64,000 nt of DNA from Gammaproteobacteria bacterium (lineage in GTDB: Bacteria; Gemmatimonadota; Gemmatimonadetes; Longimicrobiales; Gaopeijiaceae), in the NCBI GenBank assembly GCA_028819075.1, contig JAPPMM010000047.1, positions 113,025 to 177,024 on the forward strand, read 5' to 3'. Positions 17,112 to 25,309 of the stretch are shown one piece after another (the stretch's first letter is position 1; each line of letters begins with the position of its first letter). The notes beneath the pieces are model-generated. The model made no database searches, was not told where the DNA came from, and saw only the letters and a program-made list of their open reading frames with translations. Made by a program: the position numbers and the translations under genes.

Positions 17112-20100
17112 CTACCTCCCCGGCATCTCCACCGCATCCCCCGCATCCGGCCGCACGCCCTCCGCGTACAGTTGCGCGTTGAGCGCGGGCACCCGCGTCT
17201 CGATCAGCTCGTTCAGCTCGGGGACGGTCTCGCCCATCACCTCCCAGGCGTGGTCGACCTGCCACAGGTGATCCTCGGTCGGATGCGTCGATGCCTGCTG
17301 GATGGCTCTGGCCACGCCTGCGTTCTGGCGGGCCTCCGACACGTCGTCCTCGATCTCCTCCAGCGCTTCGCGGATGGCCTCCAGCTCCTCCTCGATGCCC
17401 TCGGGAGGATCGTCGGCGCCGTCGATGAGTTCCTCGGCGTCGTCAAGCTGGCCTTCCAGGCGGCGGATGGCCTGGGTCGCGTCGTTGATCGGCACCGCCA
17501 GACGGTGCAGGCTCATAAGAGCGTCCTGGCGCGCCGTGCGGTCGGCCATAGTCATGGGGCGCCGCGGGTCGGCCTGGATCTCGATCGTTGACGAGAAAGA
17601 CTCACCGCCGACGTCCATGCTCACCGTGTAGACGCCGGGGAGCGCGACCGGGCCCTGGGGCGTGCCGCCTCCGAAGAATCCGCCACCTCCCCCGCCCTGC
17701 TGGCCATCGGCCTCGTACGGAGCGTCGAAACGCCAGTCCCACACGACCTCGTTGACGCCGGGCTCGCTCGGGGCTTCGAGGGTGCGGACATGGTTGCCCT
17801 GGGCGTCGCTGATGGTCAGGGCGAAGGTGTCTGAATCTTCATCCGAGCGCCCGGCACCGTCGGCGTCCTGATCCGCATCCTGTCCCGAATCCACATCCCC
17901 GGACCCATTGCCGTTCCCGTTCCCCCCTTCCTCCTCGTCCTCAGCCGCCATCGGCGCTTCCCACTCATCGCGCAGGTAGTACCGGATCAGCGACCCGCGC
18001 GGCGGATTGGGGGCCGAGTAGGTCGCGCCCTGGAACGGCCAGTCGCCCCGCTCCGCCCACATGATCGTAGGCCGCGCCTCCGGGAACACCCGGCCGGCCT
18101 CCGCGAGCATCGTCTCGGACAGGTGCTCCAGCGGGGTCACGTCCGCCAGGATGTAGAACGAGCGGCCGTGGGTGCCCACCAGCAGATCGTTGTCGCGCGG
18201 GTGCACGAGGATGTCGTCCACCGGCACCGTGGGCAGGTTGTTCTTGAGCTGGACCCACTCCTCGCCCCGGTCCACGGACACGAACACGCCCACCTCGTTG
18301 CCCACGAAGAGCAGGTTGGGGGCGCGGTGATGCTCGGTTACGACGTTCACCGACCAGCCGTCGGGCAGCCCGTCGGTGATTCGGGACCAGTTCTGCCCGT
18401 AGTCCTCGCTCACGTACACATAGGCCGCGTAGTCGGCGTTGCGGTGGCCGTCGAAACTTGCATAGACGCGCCCCTCGACGTGATGCGAAGGCTCGACCCG
18501 GCTCACGTACGTGCGCTCGGGCAGCCCCGGGATGCGGTCGGCCACGTTGGTCCAGGTCGCGCCGTCGTCCCGGCTCACCTGCAGGTTGCCATCGTCCGTG
18601 CCCACGTAGAGCAGCCCGGGCGCCAGCGTCGACTCCGCGAAGCTGGTCAGATTGCCGTAGTTGGCGATGCCGTCGTTCGCCGACATCTGCGGCTCGGAGC
18701 CGAGAACGCCCATGATCTCGAGCTCCTCGCGGTCGATCTGCTTCGTGAGATCGACGCCCCCGACCTCCTCCCACGACATCCCGTAGTCCCGCGAGCGCAT
18801 GAGATAGTTGGCGCCGAGGTAGACCGTCGCCGGATCGTGCGGCGAGAGCTGCAGCGGCGAGTTCCAGTTGTAGCGGTAGGTCTTGGCGGTGTCGCCGTTC
18901 TCGCGCGGGCCGGTGATGGGCCGCATGGGGATCTTCTCGCCGGTGTTGAGGTCGTACCGGTTCATGTTCCCGCCCTGCGACTCGGCGTAGACGATGGTCG
19001 AGTCGGTGGGATCCACGATGGCGAAGAAGCCGTCCCCGTACGCCACCTCGTACCAGTCCTGGTGGCGGATGCCGTGGAACGAACGCGTGTTGGAGGGCCC
19101 GCACCACGCGTCGTTGTCCTGCAGTCCACCGCACACGAAGTACGGATCGCGCATGTCGTGTCCGATGGCGTAGAACTGGCCGAGCGGGATGTTGTCGAAC
19201 ATGCGCCAGTGCCCGGTGCCGTCCCAGCTCGCGGCCACGCCGCCGTCGCTCCCCAGAATCAGGTGGTCCGGGTCCGCCGGGTTGATCCAGAGGTCGTGAT
19301 GATCGACGTGCACCTGGGTGGCGCCGTCACCGCGGAAGGTGCGCCCACCGTCGTCCGACACCATCAGAGCGCTCCCGAGCACGTAGATGCGGTCCACGTT
19401 GGTCGGGTCGATGCGCACGTGCGAGTAGTACATCGGGCGCGGGTTGGTGTCCGACATCTTCTCCCATGTGTTCCCGCGGTCGAGCGAACGGAAAAGGCCG
19501 TTCCGCGACGGGCCTCCGCCCCCTCCGAAGCCCTGGCCCGGGGTCCTCGGCTGCGCCTCGATCAGCGCGTACACGATGTTCCCGTCTCCGCGGAAGACAT
19601 CCACCCCGATGCGTCCCTTGTCGCCATCGGGGAGTCCCTCGGTCAGTTCCGTCCAGGTGTCGCCCCCGTCCAGGGTGCGGTAGAGCCCGCTCCCCGGGCC
19701 TCCCCCGTTGAAGCCCCAGCCGGTGCGCCGCCGCTGGTACATCCCCGCGAAGATGGTGTTGGGATCGCTCGGGTCCATCGCCATATCGATGGCGCCGGTG
19801 TCCTCATCGATGTAGAGGACCTTCTCCCAGCTCTCGCCCCCGTCCTGCGTCCGGAAGACCCCGCGCTCCTCGTTGGGCCCCCACAGATCGCCGACCGCCG
19901 CGACGTACACGACATCGGGATTGCGCGGATGGATGAGGATGCGCCCGACGTGCTTGCTCCCCTCGAGCCCCATGTGCTGCCACGTCCCGCCCCCGTCGAC
20001 CGATTTGTACACGCCGTTGCCCCAGCCCGACGACTGCCGGTTCTGCGGCTCCCCGGTGCCGACCCAGACCAGGTTCGGATTCGACTGGTCGAGCGTGACG

Positions 20101-20426
20101 GCTCCGATGGAGCTCGTGGGCTGGTCGTCGAAGACCGGCGTCCACGAGGTGCCGTGGTTCTCGGTCTTCCACACGCCTCCCGTGCCGGTGCCGATGTAGA
20201 AGATCTGCGGTTTCGATTCCACCACCGCGAGGTCCGCGATGCGCCCGCCCATGAGCGCGGGCCCGAGCTCGCGATACTGCAGATGCGAGATGGCCGTCTC
20301 AAGCGCGGATTGGGCATGCGCGTGCCCGGGGGCGAACAGGGCGGCTCCCGCGATCATGGCGCTGGTGAGCGGGTAGGAGAGGAGGCCGCGTCGGCCTCTC
20401 GTGGTTGAGCTGCGCTGGGTCTTCAT
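17112..20426 (-). CDS. Secreted sortilin/VPS10-like BNR-repeat protein ('glycosyl hydrolase')
   Basis: About 1104 residues. The start at 20426 (MKTQRSSTTRG) is preferred because it gives a signal peptide ending ...GHAHAQS; a longer frame begins at 20537. The body is a long series of BNR/WD40-like blades with Asp-box motifs such as VFRTQDGGESWEKVL, LYRTLDGGDTWTEL, VSRDDGATWTNVA and VSEDYGQNWSRI, forming beta-propellers as in VPS10/sortilin proteins. After the propellers comes an Asp/Gly-rich linker (about 17830-17950), a FlgD-like immunoglobulin-type domain and a C-terminal helical segment rich in Glu. Such proteins are often labelled glycosyl hydrolase, though no activity is visible. Likely exported, perhaps for binding or degrading polymers. 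Divergent from the P450 gene. Confidence 0.75.
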   Translation of the reverse strand: MKTQRSSTTRGRRGLLSYPLTSAMIAGAALFAPGHAHAQSALETAISHLQYRELGPALMGGRIADLAVVESKPQIFYIGTGTGGVWKTENHGTSWTPVFDDQPTSSIGAVTLDQSNPNLVWVGTGEPQNRQSSGWGNGVYKSVDGGGTWQHMGLEGSKHVGRILIHPRNPDVVYVAAVGDLWGPNEERGVFRTQDGGESWEKVLYIDEDTGAIDMAMDPSDPNTIFAGMYQRRRTGWGFNGGGPGSGLYRTLDGGDTWTELTEGLPDGDKGRIGVDVFRGDGNIVYALIEAQPRTPGQGFGGGGGPSRNGLFRSLDRGNTWEKMSDTNPRPMYYSHVRIDPTNVDRIYVLGSALMVSDDGGRTFRGDGATQVHVDHHDLWINPADPDHLILGSDGGVAASWDGTGHWRMFDNIPLGQFYAIGHDMRDPYFVCGGLQDNDAWCGPSNTRSFHGIRHQDWYEVAYGDGFFAIVDPTDSTIVYAESQGGNMNRYDLNTGEKIPMRPITGPRENGDTAKTYRYNWNSPLQLSPHDPATVYLGANYLMRSRDYGMSWEEVGGVDLTKQIDREELEIMGVLGSEPQMSANDGIANYGNLTSFAESTLAPGLLYVGTDDGNLQVSRDDGATWTNVADRIPGLPERTYVSRVEPSHHVEGRVYASFDGHRNADYAAYVYVSEDYGQNWSRITDGLPDGWSVNVVTEHHRAPNLLFVGNEVGVFVSVDRGEEWVQLKNNLPTVPVDDILVHPRDNDLLVGTHGRSFYILADVTPLEHLSETMLAEAGRVFPEARPTIMWAERGDWPFQGATYSAPNPPRGSLIRYYLRDEWEAPMAAEDEEEGGNGNGNGSGDVDSGQDADQDADGAGRSDEDSDTFALTISDAQGNHVRTLEAPSEPGVNEVVWDWRFDAPYEADGQQGGGGGGFFGGGTPQGPVALPGVYTVSMDVGGESFSSTIEIQADPRRPMTMADRTARQDALMSLHRLAVPINDATQAIRRLEGQLDDAEELIDGADDPPEGIEEELEAIREALEEIEDDVSEARQNAGVARAIQQASTHPTEDHLWQVDHAWEVMGETVPELNELIETRVPALNAQLYAEGVRPDAGDAVEMPGR

Positions 20427-20484
20427 GACTGGCGTTCCGGCTACTGGGAGATACGGCAGACAACGGGGAGAGAGAAGGTACGGA

Positions 20485-21798
20485 ATGGTGCCTCGCAACG
20501 CGATTGGACGGGCCATCTGGGTGGCCCATATGTACATCCGGCTGGCCGGGGAGTGGCTGCGAACCGGGGTCGCGTACCGCCCGCTCTCACGCGGCTTCGT
20601 CGCCGATCCCTACCCGCTGTACCGCACGCTCCGCGAACGCGACCCGATTCACCGCAGCATCTTCGCCAACCAGGTCGTGGTGTCCCGCTACGCCGACGTC
20701 GACCGCATCCTCCGGGATCACAGGACCTTCGGTAACGACTTCAGCAAGGTGACCTCCTCGGAGGGCTCCATTGCGACCCGGAAGAAGCTCACGCCGAGCA
20801 TGCTCGCGCAGGACCCGCCCGACCACACGCGCCTGCGCGCGCTCGTCAACCGGGCATTCACGCCCCGCCAGGTGGCAAGGATGGAGGATTACATCCGCGC
20901 CACCGCGCATACACTCCTCGACAAGGTCGGAGACGCCCGCGAATTCGACCTCATGAAGGCCTTCGCGGTGCCGCTTCCCACCATCGTGATCGCCAGGATG
21001 ATCGGCGTTCCGGAACGCGATCTCGCGCGCTTCAAGGTCTGGTCCGACGATCTGGCGCGCGCTCTGGAGCCTTTCCTTTCTCCGGAAGAGGAAGAGAGGG
21101 TGTATCGTGCCGCTCGGCAGTTCGCGGAGTACTTCACCGCCATCATCGAGCAGCGCCGCCGCGAGCCCCGCGACGATCTCGTCTCGCGCCTGGTCGAGGC
21201 CGAGGACGCCGGCGACAAGCTGACCGCCGAGGAAACGAGGGTGATGCTGCGCCTTCTCCTAACGGCCGGCAACGAGACCACTACTAACCTCATCGGGAAC
21301 GGAATCCGGGCCCTCCTGCGGCACCCCGATCAGCTCGCCCTGCTGCGGGAGCGGCCCGAACTGATCCCTACGGCGGTGGAGGAGCTCCTCCGCTACGACC
21401 CGCCGGTCCAACTGGACATGCGCGTAGCACTCCGGGACATGGAACTCGGGGGTCTGGCCGTCAAGGAGGGTACCATGATCACCCTCCTCATCGGATCCGC
21501 CAATCACGATCCCCAACGATTCCCCGAGCCGGAGCGACTGGACATCACGCGGTCGGGCCAGGCGAACATCTCGTTCGGGCGCGGCATCCACCATTGCCTC
21601 GGCGCGCCGCTCGCCCGGCTGGAGGGACGGATCGCGCTGGAGGTGCTGCTGGAGCGATTCCCCCGGGCTCGGCTTCGGCAGGCGCCCGGCGAGGTACCGG
21701 CCAAGCATCGTCCTGAGGGGGCTGGAGCACCTCGACGTGCGGGTGGGCTGAGCGGGCCTGGAGTAGACCGGAGGTGGGCTAGAGTATCGTCTGTCTGA
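20485..21798 (+). CDS. Cytochrome P450 with a C-terminal frameshift
   Basis: Bacterial class I-type P450. I-helix oxygen-activating motif TAGNETTTN (near residue 260), ExxR helix (VEELLRYDPP) and heme loop FGRGIHHCLGAPLARLEG with the ligand Cys371. The start at 20485 has ggagagagaagg upstream and gives about 437 residues; a longer frame opens at 20401. The last ~35 residues of the frame are atypical. The +1 frame immediately after position 21696 encodes RPSIVLRGLEHLDVRV and a stop at 21749-21751, the normal P450 ending. Omitting one base (the A at 21696) restores it exactly. Either a recent frameshift or an assembly error. Substrate unknown; no ferredoxin partner is nearby. Confidence 0.82.
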   Translation: MVPRNAIGRAIWVAHMYIRLAGEWLRTGVAYRPLSRGFVADPYPLYRTLRERDPIHRSIFANQVVVSRYADVDRILRDHRTFGNDFSKVTSSEGSIATRKKLTPSMLAQDPPDHTRLRALVNRAFTPRQVARMEDYIRATAHTLLDKVGDAREFDLMKAFAVPLPTIVIARMIGVPERDLARFKVWSDDLARALEPFLSPEEEERVYRAARQFAEYFTAIIEQRRREPRDDLVSRLVEAEDAGDKLTAEETRVMLRLLLTAGNETTTNLIGNGIRALLRHPDQLALLRERPELIPTAVEELLRYDPPVQLDMRVALRDMELGGLAVKEGTMITLLIGSANHDPQRFPEPERLDITRSGQANISFGRGIHHCLGAPLARLEGRIALEVLLERFPRARLRQAPGEVPAKHRPEGAGAPRRAGGLSGPGVDRRWARVSSV

Positions 21799-21812
21799 CC
21801 CCTCCGTGGCGT

Positions 21813-21883
21813 GTTGCAAAACGCAAAATGCAACAATATGTTGCCTTTTCGATTTGGCAACGCTCTGCAGACGGGCTCGCAAC
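21813..21883. promoter_or_regulatory. Cluster of GTTGC/GCAAC operator-like repeats
   Basis: Five copies of GCAAC or its complement lie in 71 bases (starting about 21813, 21830, 21840, 21857 and 21879). They include a 6-3-6 palindrome, gcaaca-ata-tgttgc at 21830-21844, and an overlapping inverted repeat gttgca...tgcaac at 21813-21834. The stretch is A/T-rich compared with its surroundings. It lies directly before the preferred start of the XRE/ImmA-like regulator, so it is a good candidate autoregulatory operator and promoter region. Confidence 0.45.
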
Positions 21884-21966
21884 ACAAGAAGAGGCAGCAC
21901 GGCACCGGCGGCGGATCGGCTGCTCCGAGCCCGGCTACAACCGATCACCAGCCTCCTCGCATCCGC

Positions 21967-23241
21967 ATGCGACCAACTGTCCGGATTCCCCGCCTGACCT
22001 CCCGGATTGCCGCCCGCCTGAGGGCGGCCCGAAAACGAGCCGGGCTGACGCAGTACCGACTGGCGGGAGACCTGGGGCTCAACCATCGCCAGGACGTCAC
22101 CCGCATCGAAGATGGGCAACGCTCCCTCACCGCAGAGCAGCTCATCCTGGCGATGGACCTTCTCGGCGTCGATCTGGACTACTTCACCGACCCGTTCCGC
22201 CTGGAGGGTGAAGGAGAATTCACGTTCCGGACGGGTCCGGAGGTGGCGAGCGCGGCCGTCGACGAATTCGAAAGCAGAGCGGGGCGGTGGATCGCGATGT
22301 ATCGGGAGCTGTCCCGGGAGCACGAGCGGAAGCCTCGATGGCTTGAACCGAAACTGGCCCTGGCGCGCCACTCCTCCCTGGAGGACGCGAGCGAGGCGGG
22401 TGAGGCGTTCAGCGAACGCATGGGACTCGGAGATTGCCCAGCGGCGGCGCTGCGGTCGGTGCTGGAAGACCGTCTGGACATCCTGGTGCTCGAGGTGGAT
22501 GCGCCGCCTGGAATCGCGAGTGCCGCTGTCCGCGCTCAAGGAATAAAGTGCGTGCTCGTCAACCACCGTGAGCCCGAGGGGCAGCGGAACTACGGCATGG
22601 CTCACGGCCTGTTCCACCTGTTGACCTGGGATGCAATCCCGCCCGCCCGAGTAGAATCCGTTCGCCTGCCGCGCCGCGGGAAGCGATGGCTGGTTGCCCG
22701 AGTAGCCGAGAGGTTTGCCACCGCCCTCCTGATGCCCTGGCCCGTTCTGCGGCGGCAGTTGGGATTCGAGCAGGAGCGGAAGGGCATCGTGAGCCCGGGA
22801 GAGCCGATGCGCATGACCGCAGAGGACATGATCGCAGCGGACAGGGGTCAGCGGGAGTGGAGTCGCGTGAGGCGATCGCCCGATCTCCCCGCTCGTCTGA
22901 TCGAGGGTGCCGACGAGCTGCGGGTTTCAGTGGAGACGTACGTACGCCGCCTCCGCCGCCTCTACCTGCTGTCCCGGGAGGAGGTCGACGCGCTCGATGG
23001 CCAGCGCCTGGTCGCGAGTCGCCCTGCGCCGGGCAGGGAAGCGGCGATTCCTGCGTTCAGCGCGCAATTCGTCCGATGTGTCGCCGATGCCCTCGACGCG
23101 GGGAATCTCTCCGTGAGGCGAGCCGCCTCCGTGCTCGATCTCTCGCTTCCGGAACTGGCATCGCTGCTCACGCGCTACGGTCACGAGGCTGATTTCGAGC
23201 CCGCTCCTGATCGGATCGGGAGGACGATGGCGGACGGGTAG
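21967..23241 (+). CDS. XRE-family regulator with ImmA/IrrE-like domain lacking the HExxH glutamate
   Basis: 424 residues from ATG 21967. The frame is open upstream to 21811, but that part lacks domain character and covers the operator-like repeats. An XRE helix-turn-helix occupies residues ~12-66 (LRAARKRAGLTQYRLAGDLG, then RIEDGQRSLTAEQL). The middle is ImmA/IrrE-like, with MAHGLFHLLTWD at the protease position and RFATALLMPW downstream. The expected His-Glu-x-x-His reads H213-G-L-F-H217: the catalytic Glu is Gly, so peptidase activity is unlikely. The C-terminal ~120 residues are helical. Relatives cleave repressors of mobile elements or stress genes; this one may only sense. It overlaps the convergent CocE-type gene by 61 bases at their 3' ends. 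Confidence 0.72.
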   Translation: MRPTVRIPRLTSRIAARLRAARKRAGLTQYRLAGDLGLNHRQDVTRIEDGQRSLTAEQLILAMDLLGVDLDYFTDPFRLEGEGEFTFRTGPEVASAAVDEFESRAGRWIAMYRELSREHERKPRWLEPKLALARHSSLEDASEAGEAFSERMGLGDCPAAALRSVLEDRLDILVLEVDAPPGIASAAVRAQGIKCVLVNHREPEGQRNYGMAHGLFHLLTWDAIPPARVESVRLPRRGKRWLVARVAERFATALLMPWPVLRRQLGFEQERKGIVSPGEPMRMTAEDMIAADRGQREWSRVRRSPDLPARLIEGADELRVSVETYVRRLRRLYLLSREEVDALDGQRLVASRPAPGREAAIPAFSAQFVRCVADALDAGNLSVRRAASVLDLSLPELASLLTRYGHEADFEPAPDRIGRTMADG

Positions 23242-25115
23242 GTCGCGTTCCGCTGAACCGAGAGAACCGGCACCCTCCCGTCCCGCGGATAGCGCAGGAA
23301 GGTGTCGGCGTCCGCGCCCGCGATGGCGACGCGGATCCGGTGCCCTTCCCGAATCAGCACGGATGTGGCCCAGAGGTCGAAGCTGATTTCGGCGACTTCC
23401 CCGGGCACGAACGGCATCGCGTCGGCGCGCAGTTCGGAGCGGTGTGGGCCGTACTTGCGGTAGAGCGGCGGATCGTCCGTGACCGCGCGCATCACGGCGC
23501 GCAGCTGCCCTTCGGTGATGTAGCGAACGGTGCCGTCCGGAGCGACATCCTCCAGGTAGACGATGAACGCGCCGTCGGACTCGGTCGAGGCGACGTGCAG
23601 GGTGACGACCGGGTGGCCCGTGATCTCCGTGTCGACCTCCATCGGGGCGCTGGTGTAGGTGAGCAGCTTCGCGTCCTCCTCGCGCCGGTCCCCGTAGACC
23701 ACATCGCCGCCCCCGCCGTTGGTGTACCAGCGGTTGCGTGTGCCCGTGGTGGCGGTGAAGTCCACGGTGTAGCTGTCTTCGGCGTCGGCGGCGGACGGGG
23801 CCTCGCGGGTCAGTGTCCCCTCGGCGCCGAAGTACCAGGTGACGTCCTCGAACCCTTCGGGCGGCCAGATTTCCGTACGGGTCCACCGGTCCGCGCCGAG
23901 CGTGTAGTAGTTGATTTCGCTGGGCGTCTGTTCGGACCCGCCCTCCTTGAGGTGCGCGTCGAAGAAGGCGACGAGCTCGGTGAACCGCGCGGCCGCGTCG
24001 GGAGCGACCGGGGCGTCGTCCGGCCGGAAGGGGTCGGCGTCGTTGCGCGCCCCGTGGTCCCACGGCCCGATGAAGACGTGCTGCGCGTTGGAGATGGTGT
24101 TGTAGCGCCCCAGCGTGCCGTTCACGGTGGCGGCGTCCTGCCACCCGGCCCGAATGAACATCGCGGCGCCCGACTCCTCGATCTGCGGGAGGTGGCCGGA
24201 GGGGCTCCGCCGGTGCCCGACGTTTGTCTCGTCGTAGCGGCCGAACGGGTCGTCGCGGAATTCGTATTCCAGCGCCGCCCCGAAGGGCACGGTGTTGGCC
24301 TCGTGCTCGGTCACCGCCGCGGCGAGGAGGGCGCCGTCCAGGTCCGCGTCCACGGGTTTGACGCCCGTCACCTGGCTGCGACGCAGTTCATCGCACTCCG
24401 AACCGTCCACGGCCGAGAGCCCGCAGATGTCGTTCAGGTCCTGCATGCGCGTCCGGTTCGACCAGCTCTCCAGGAAGCCGACGGTGAGGACGCCGCCCGG
24501 AAAGACGAGGTGCCCGAAGTTGTCGAAGTCGTTGAAGAGCGGCGCGACCGCCTTGACCGCCGGGTGCCGGTTGACCGCGAGCATCTCCGCGGTATTGCCC
24601 GCGTACGACACCCCGTAGGCCCCGACCCGTCCGTTCGACCAGGGCTGCGCCACGATCCAGTCGACGACCTCCCCGTAGTCGCGCACCTCGTCCTCGGCGA
24701 GCTCGAAGCGCCGGATGCCGAAGGAGGCCCCGCTCCCGCGCGCGTCGATGAGCACCAGCGCGTACCCTGCCCCGTTCCAGCGCTCGGCCTCGTCGAAGTT
24801 GGACGCGAGCTCGAGCGGGACATCGACCAGCCCGCGCGCCCGCCAGTATCGAGTGGCCCGGACCATCGTGGGCAGGCGGGTGCCCGGCTCGATCCCTTCC
24901 GGCAGCCAGACATCGACCGCGATCCGCACGTCGTCGCGCATGGGGATGTGGAGCGCCTGGTTGCGCTCGAGGGTGCTTACCGGGCCGATCGCCCCCGCCC
25001 CGGTGGACCGGGCGTCGCCGCAGGACGCGGTGAGTGCGAACAGAGCCAGGGCGAGCATCGAAGAAGCTGCGGTCCGCGCTGGAAAGGCTGCGGTTGAATC
25101 GTGTCGGCGTTTCAT
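23181..25115 (-). CDS. CocE/NonD family alpha/beta hydrolase (X-Pro dipeptidyl-peptidase S15-like), lipoprotein
   Basis: About 644 residues from the ATG at 25115, which has cgggag upstream. A signal with lipobox LTASC indicates a lipoprotein. The alpha/beta-hydrolase part carries ALVLIDARGSGASFG, the nucleophile elbow GAYGVSYAGNTAEM (Ser) and the later FIGPWDHGAR with the catalytic His, and is followed by the jelly-roll XPP_PepC C-terminal domain (ITGHPVVTLHVAS, DLWATSVLIREGHRIRVAI). This is the architecture of CocE esterases and X-Pro dipeptidyl peptidases; the substrate cannot be told. Convergent with the XRE regulator and divergent from the NCS2 permease. Confidence 0.8.
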   Translation of the reverse strand: MKRRHDSTAAFPARTAASSMLALALFALTASCGDARSTGAGAIGPVSTLERNQALHIPMRDDVRIAVDVWLPEGIEPGTRLPTMVRATRYWRARGLVDVPLELASNFDEAERWNGAGYALVLIDARGSGASFGIRRFELAEDEVRDYGEVVDWIVAQPWSNGRVGAYGVSYAGNTAEMLAVNRHPAVKAVAPLFNDFDNFGHLVFPGGVLTVGFLESWSNRTRMQDLNDICGLSAVDGSECDELRRSQVTGVKPVDADLDGALLAAAVTEHEANTVPFGAALEYEFRDDPFGRYDETNVGHRRSPSGHLPQIEESGAAMFIRAGWQDAATVNGTLGRYNTISNAQHVFIGPWDHGARNDADPFRPDDAPVAPDAAARFTELVAFFDAHLKEGGSEQTPSEINYYTLGADRWTRTEIWPPEGFEDVTWYFGAEGTLTREAPSAADAEDSYTVDFTATTGTRNRWYTNGGGGDVVYGDRREEDAKLLTYTSAPMEVDTEITGHPVVTLHVASTESDGAFIVYLEDVAPDGTVRYITEGQLRAVMRAVTDDPPLYRKYGPHRSELRADAMPFVPGEVAEISFDLWATSVLIREGHRIRVAIAGADADTFLRYPRDGRVPVLSVQRNATYPSAIVLPIRSGAGSKSAS

Positions 25116-25309
25116 GAGTGGACTCCCGAGTTCCGGCATGATGTTCTAAGCGGTAGCACATCGCCTTGAATCCGGGCAATGCCCCGCCTTGCCATCCCCG
25201 CGCCCGCGCCCCGATTATGCCCCCCGTCTATCCTCCCCGTCGCGACCCTGCGGCGCGCCGCTTGCTACGTGCCGGGGCCAGTCCCCCACAACCCTGAGCG
25301 CAACCTCCC

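Noticed and set aside
18123..20408. Long plus-strand open frame (761 codons) over the BNR-repeat gene
   Set aside because: It is antisense to a gene with clear Asp-box repeats; its translation is His/Val/Arg-rich without any domain, a usual effect of high GC.
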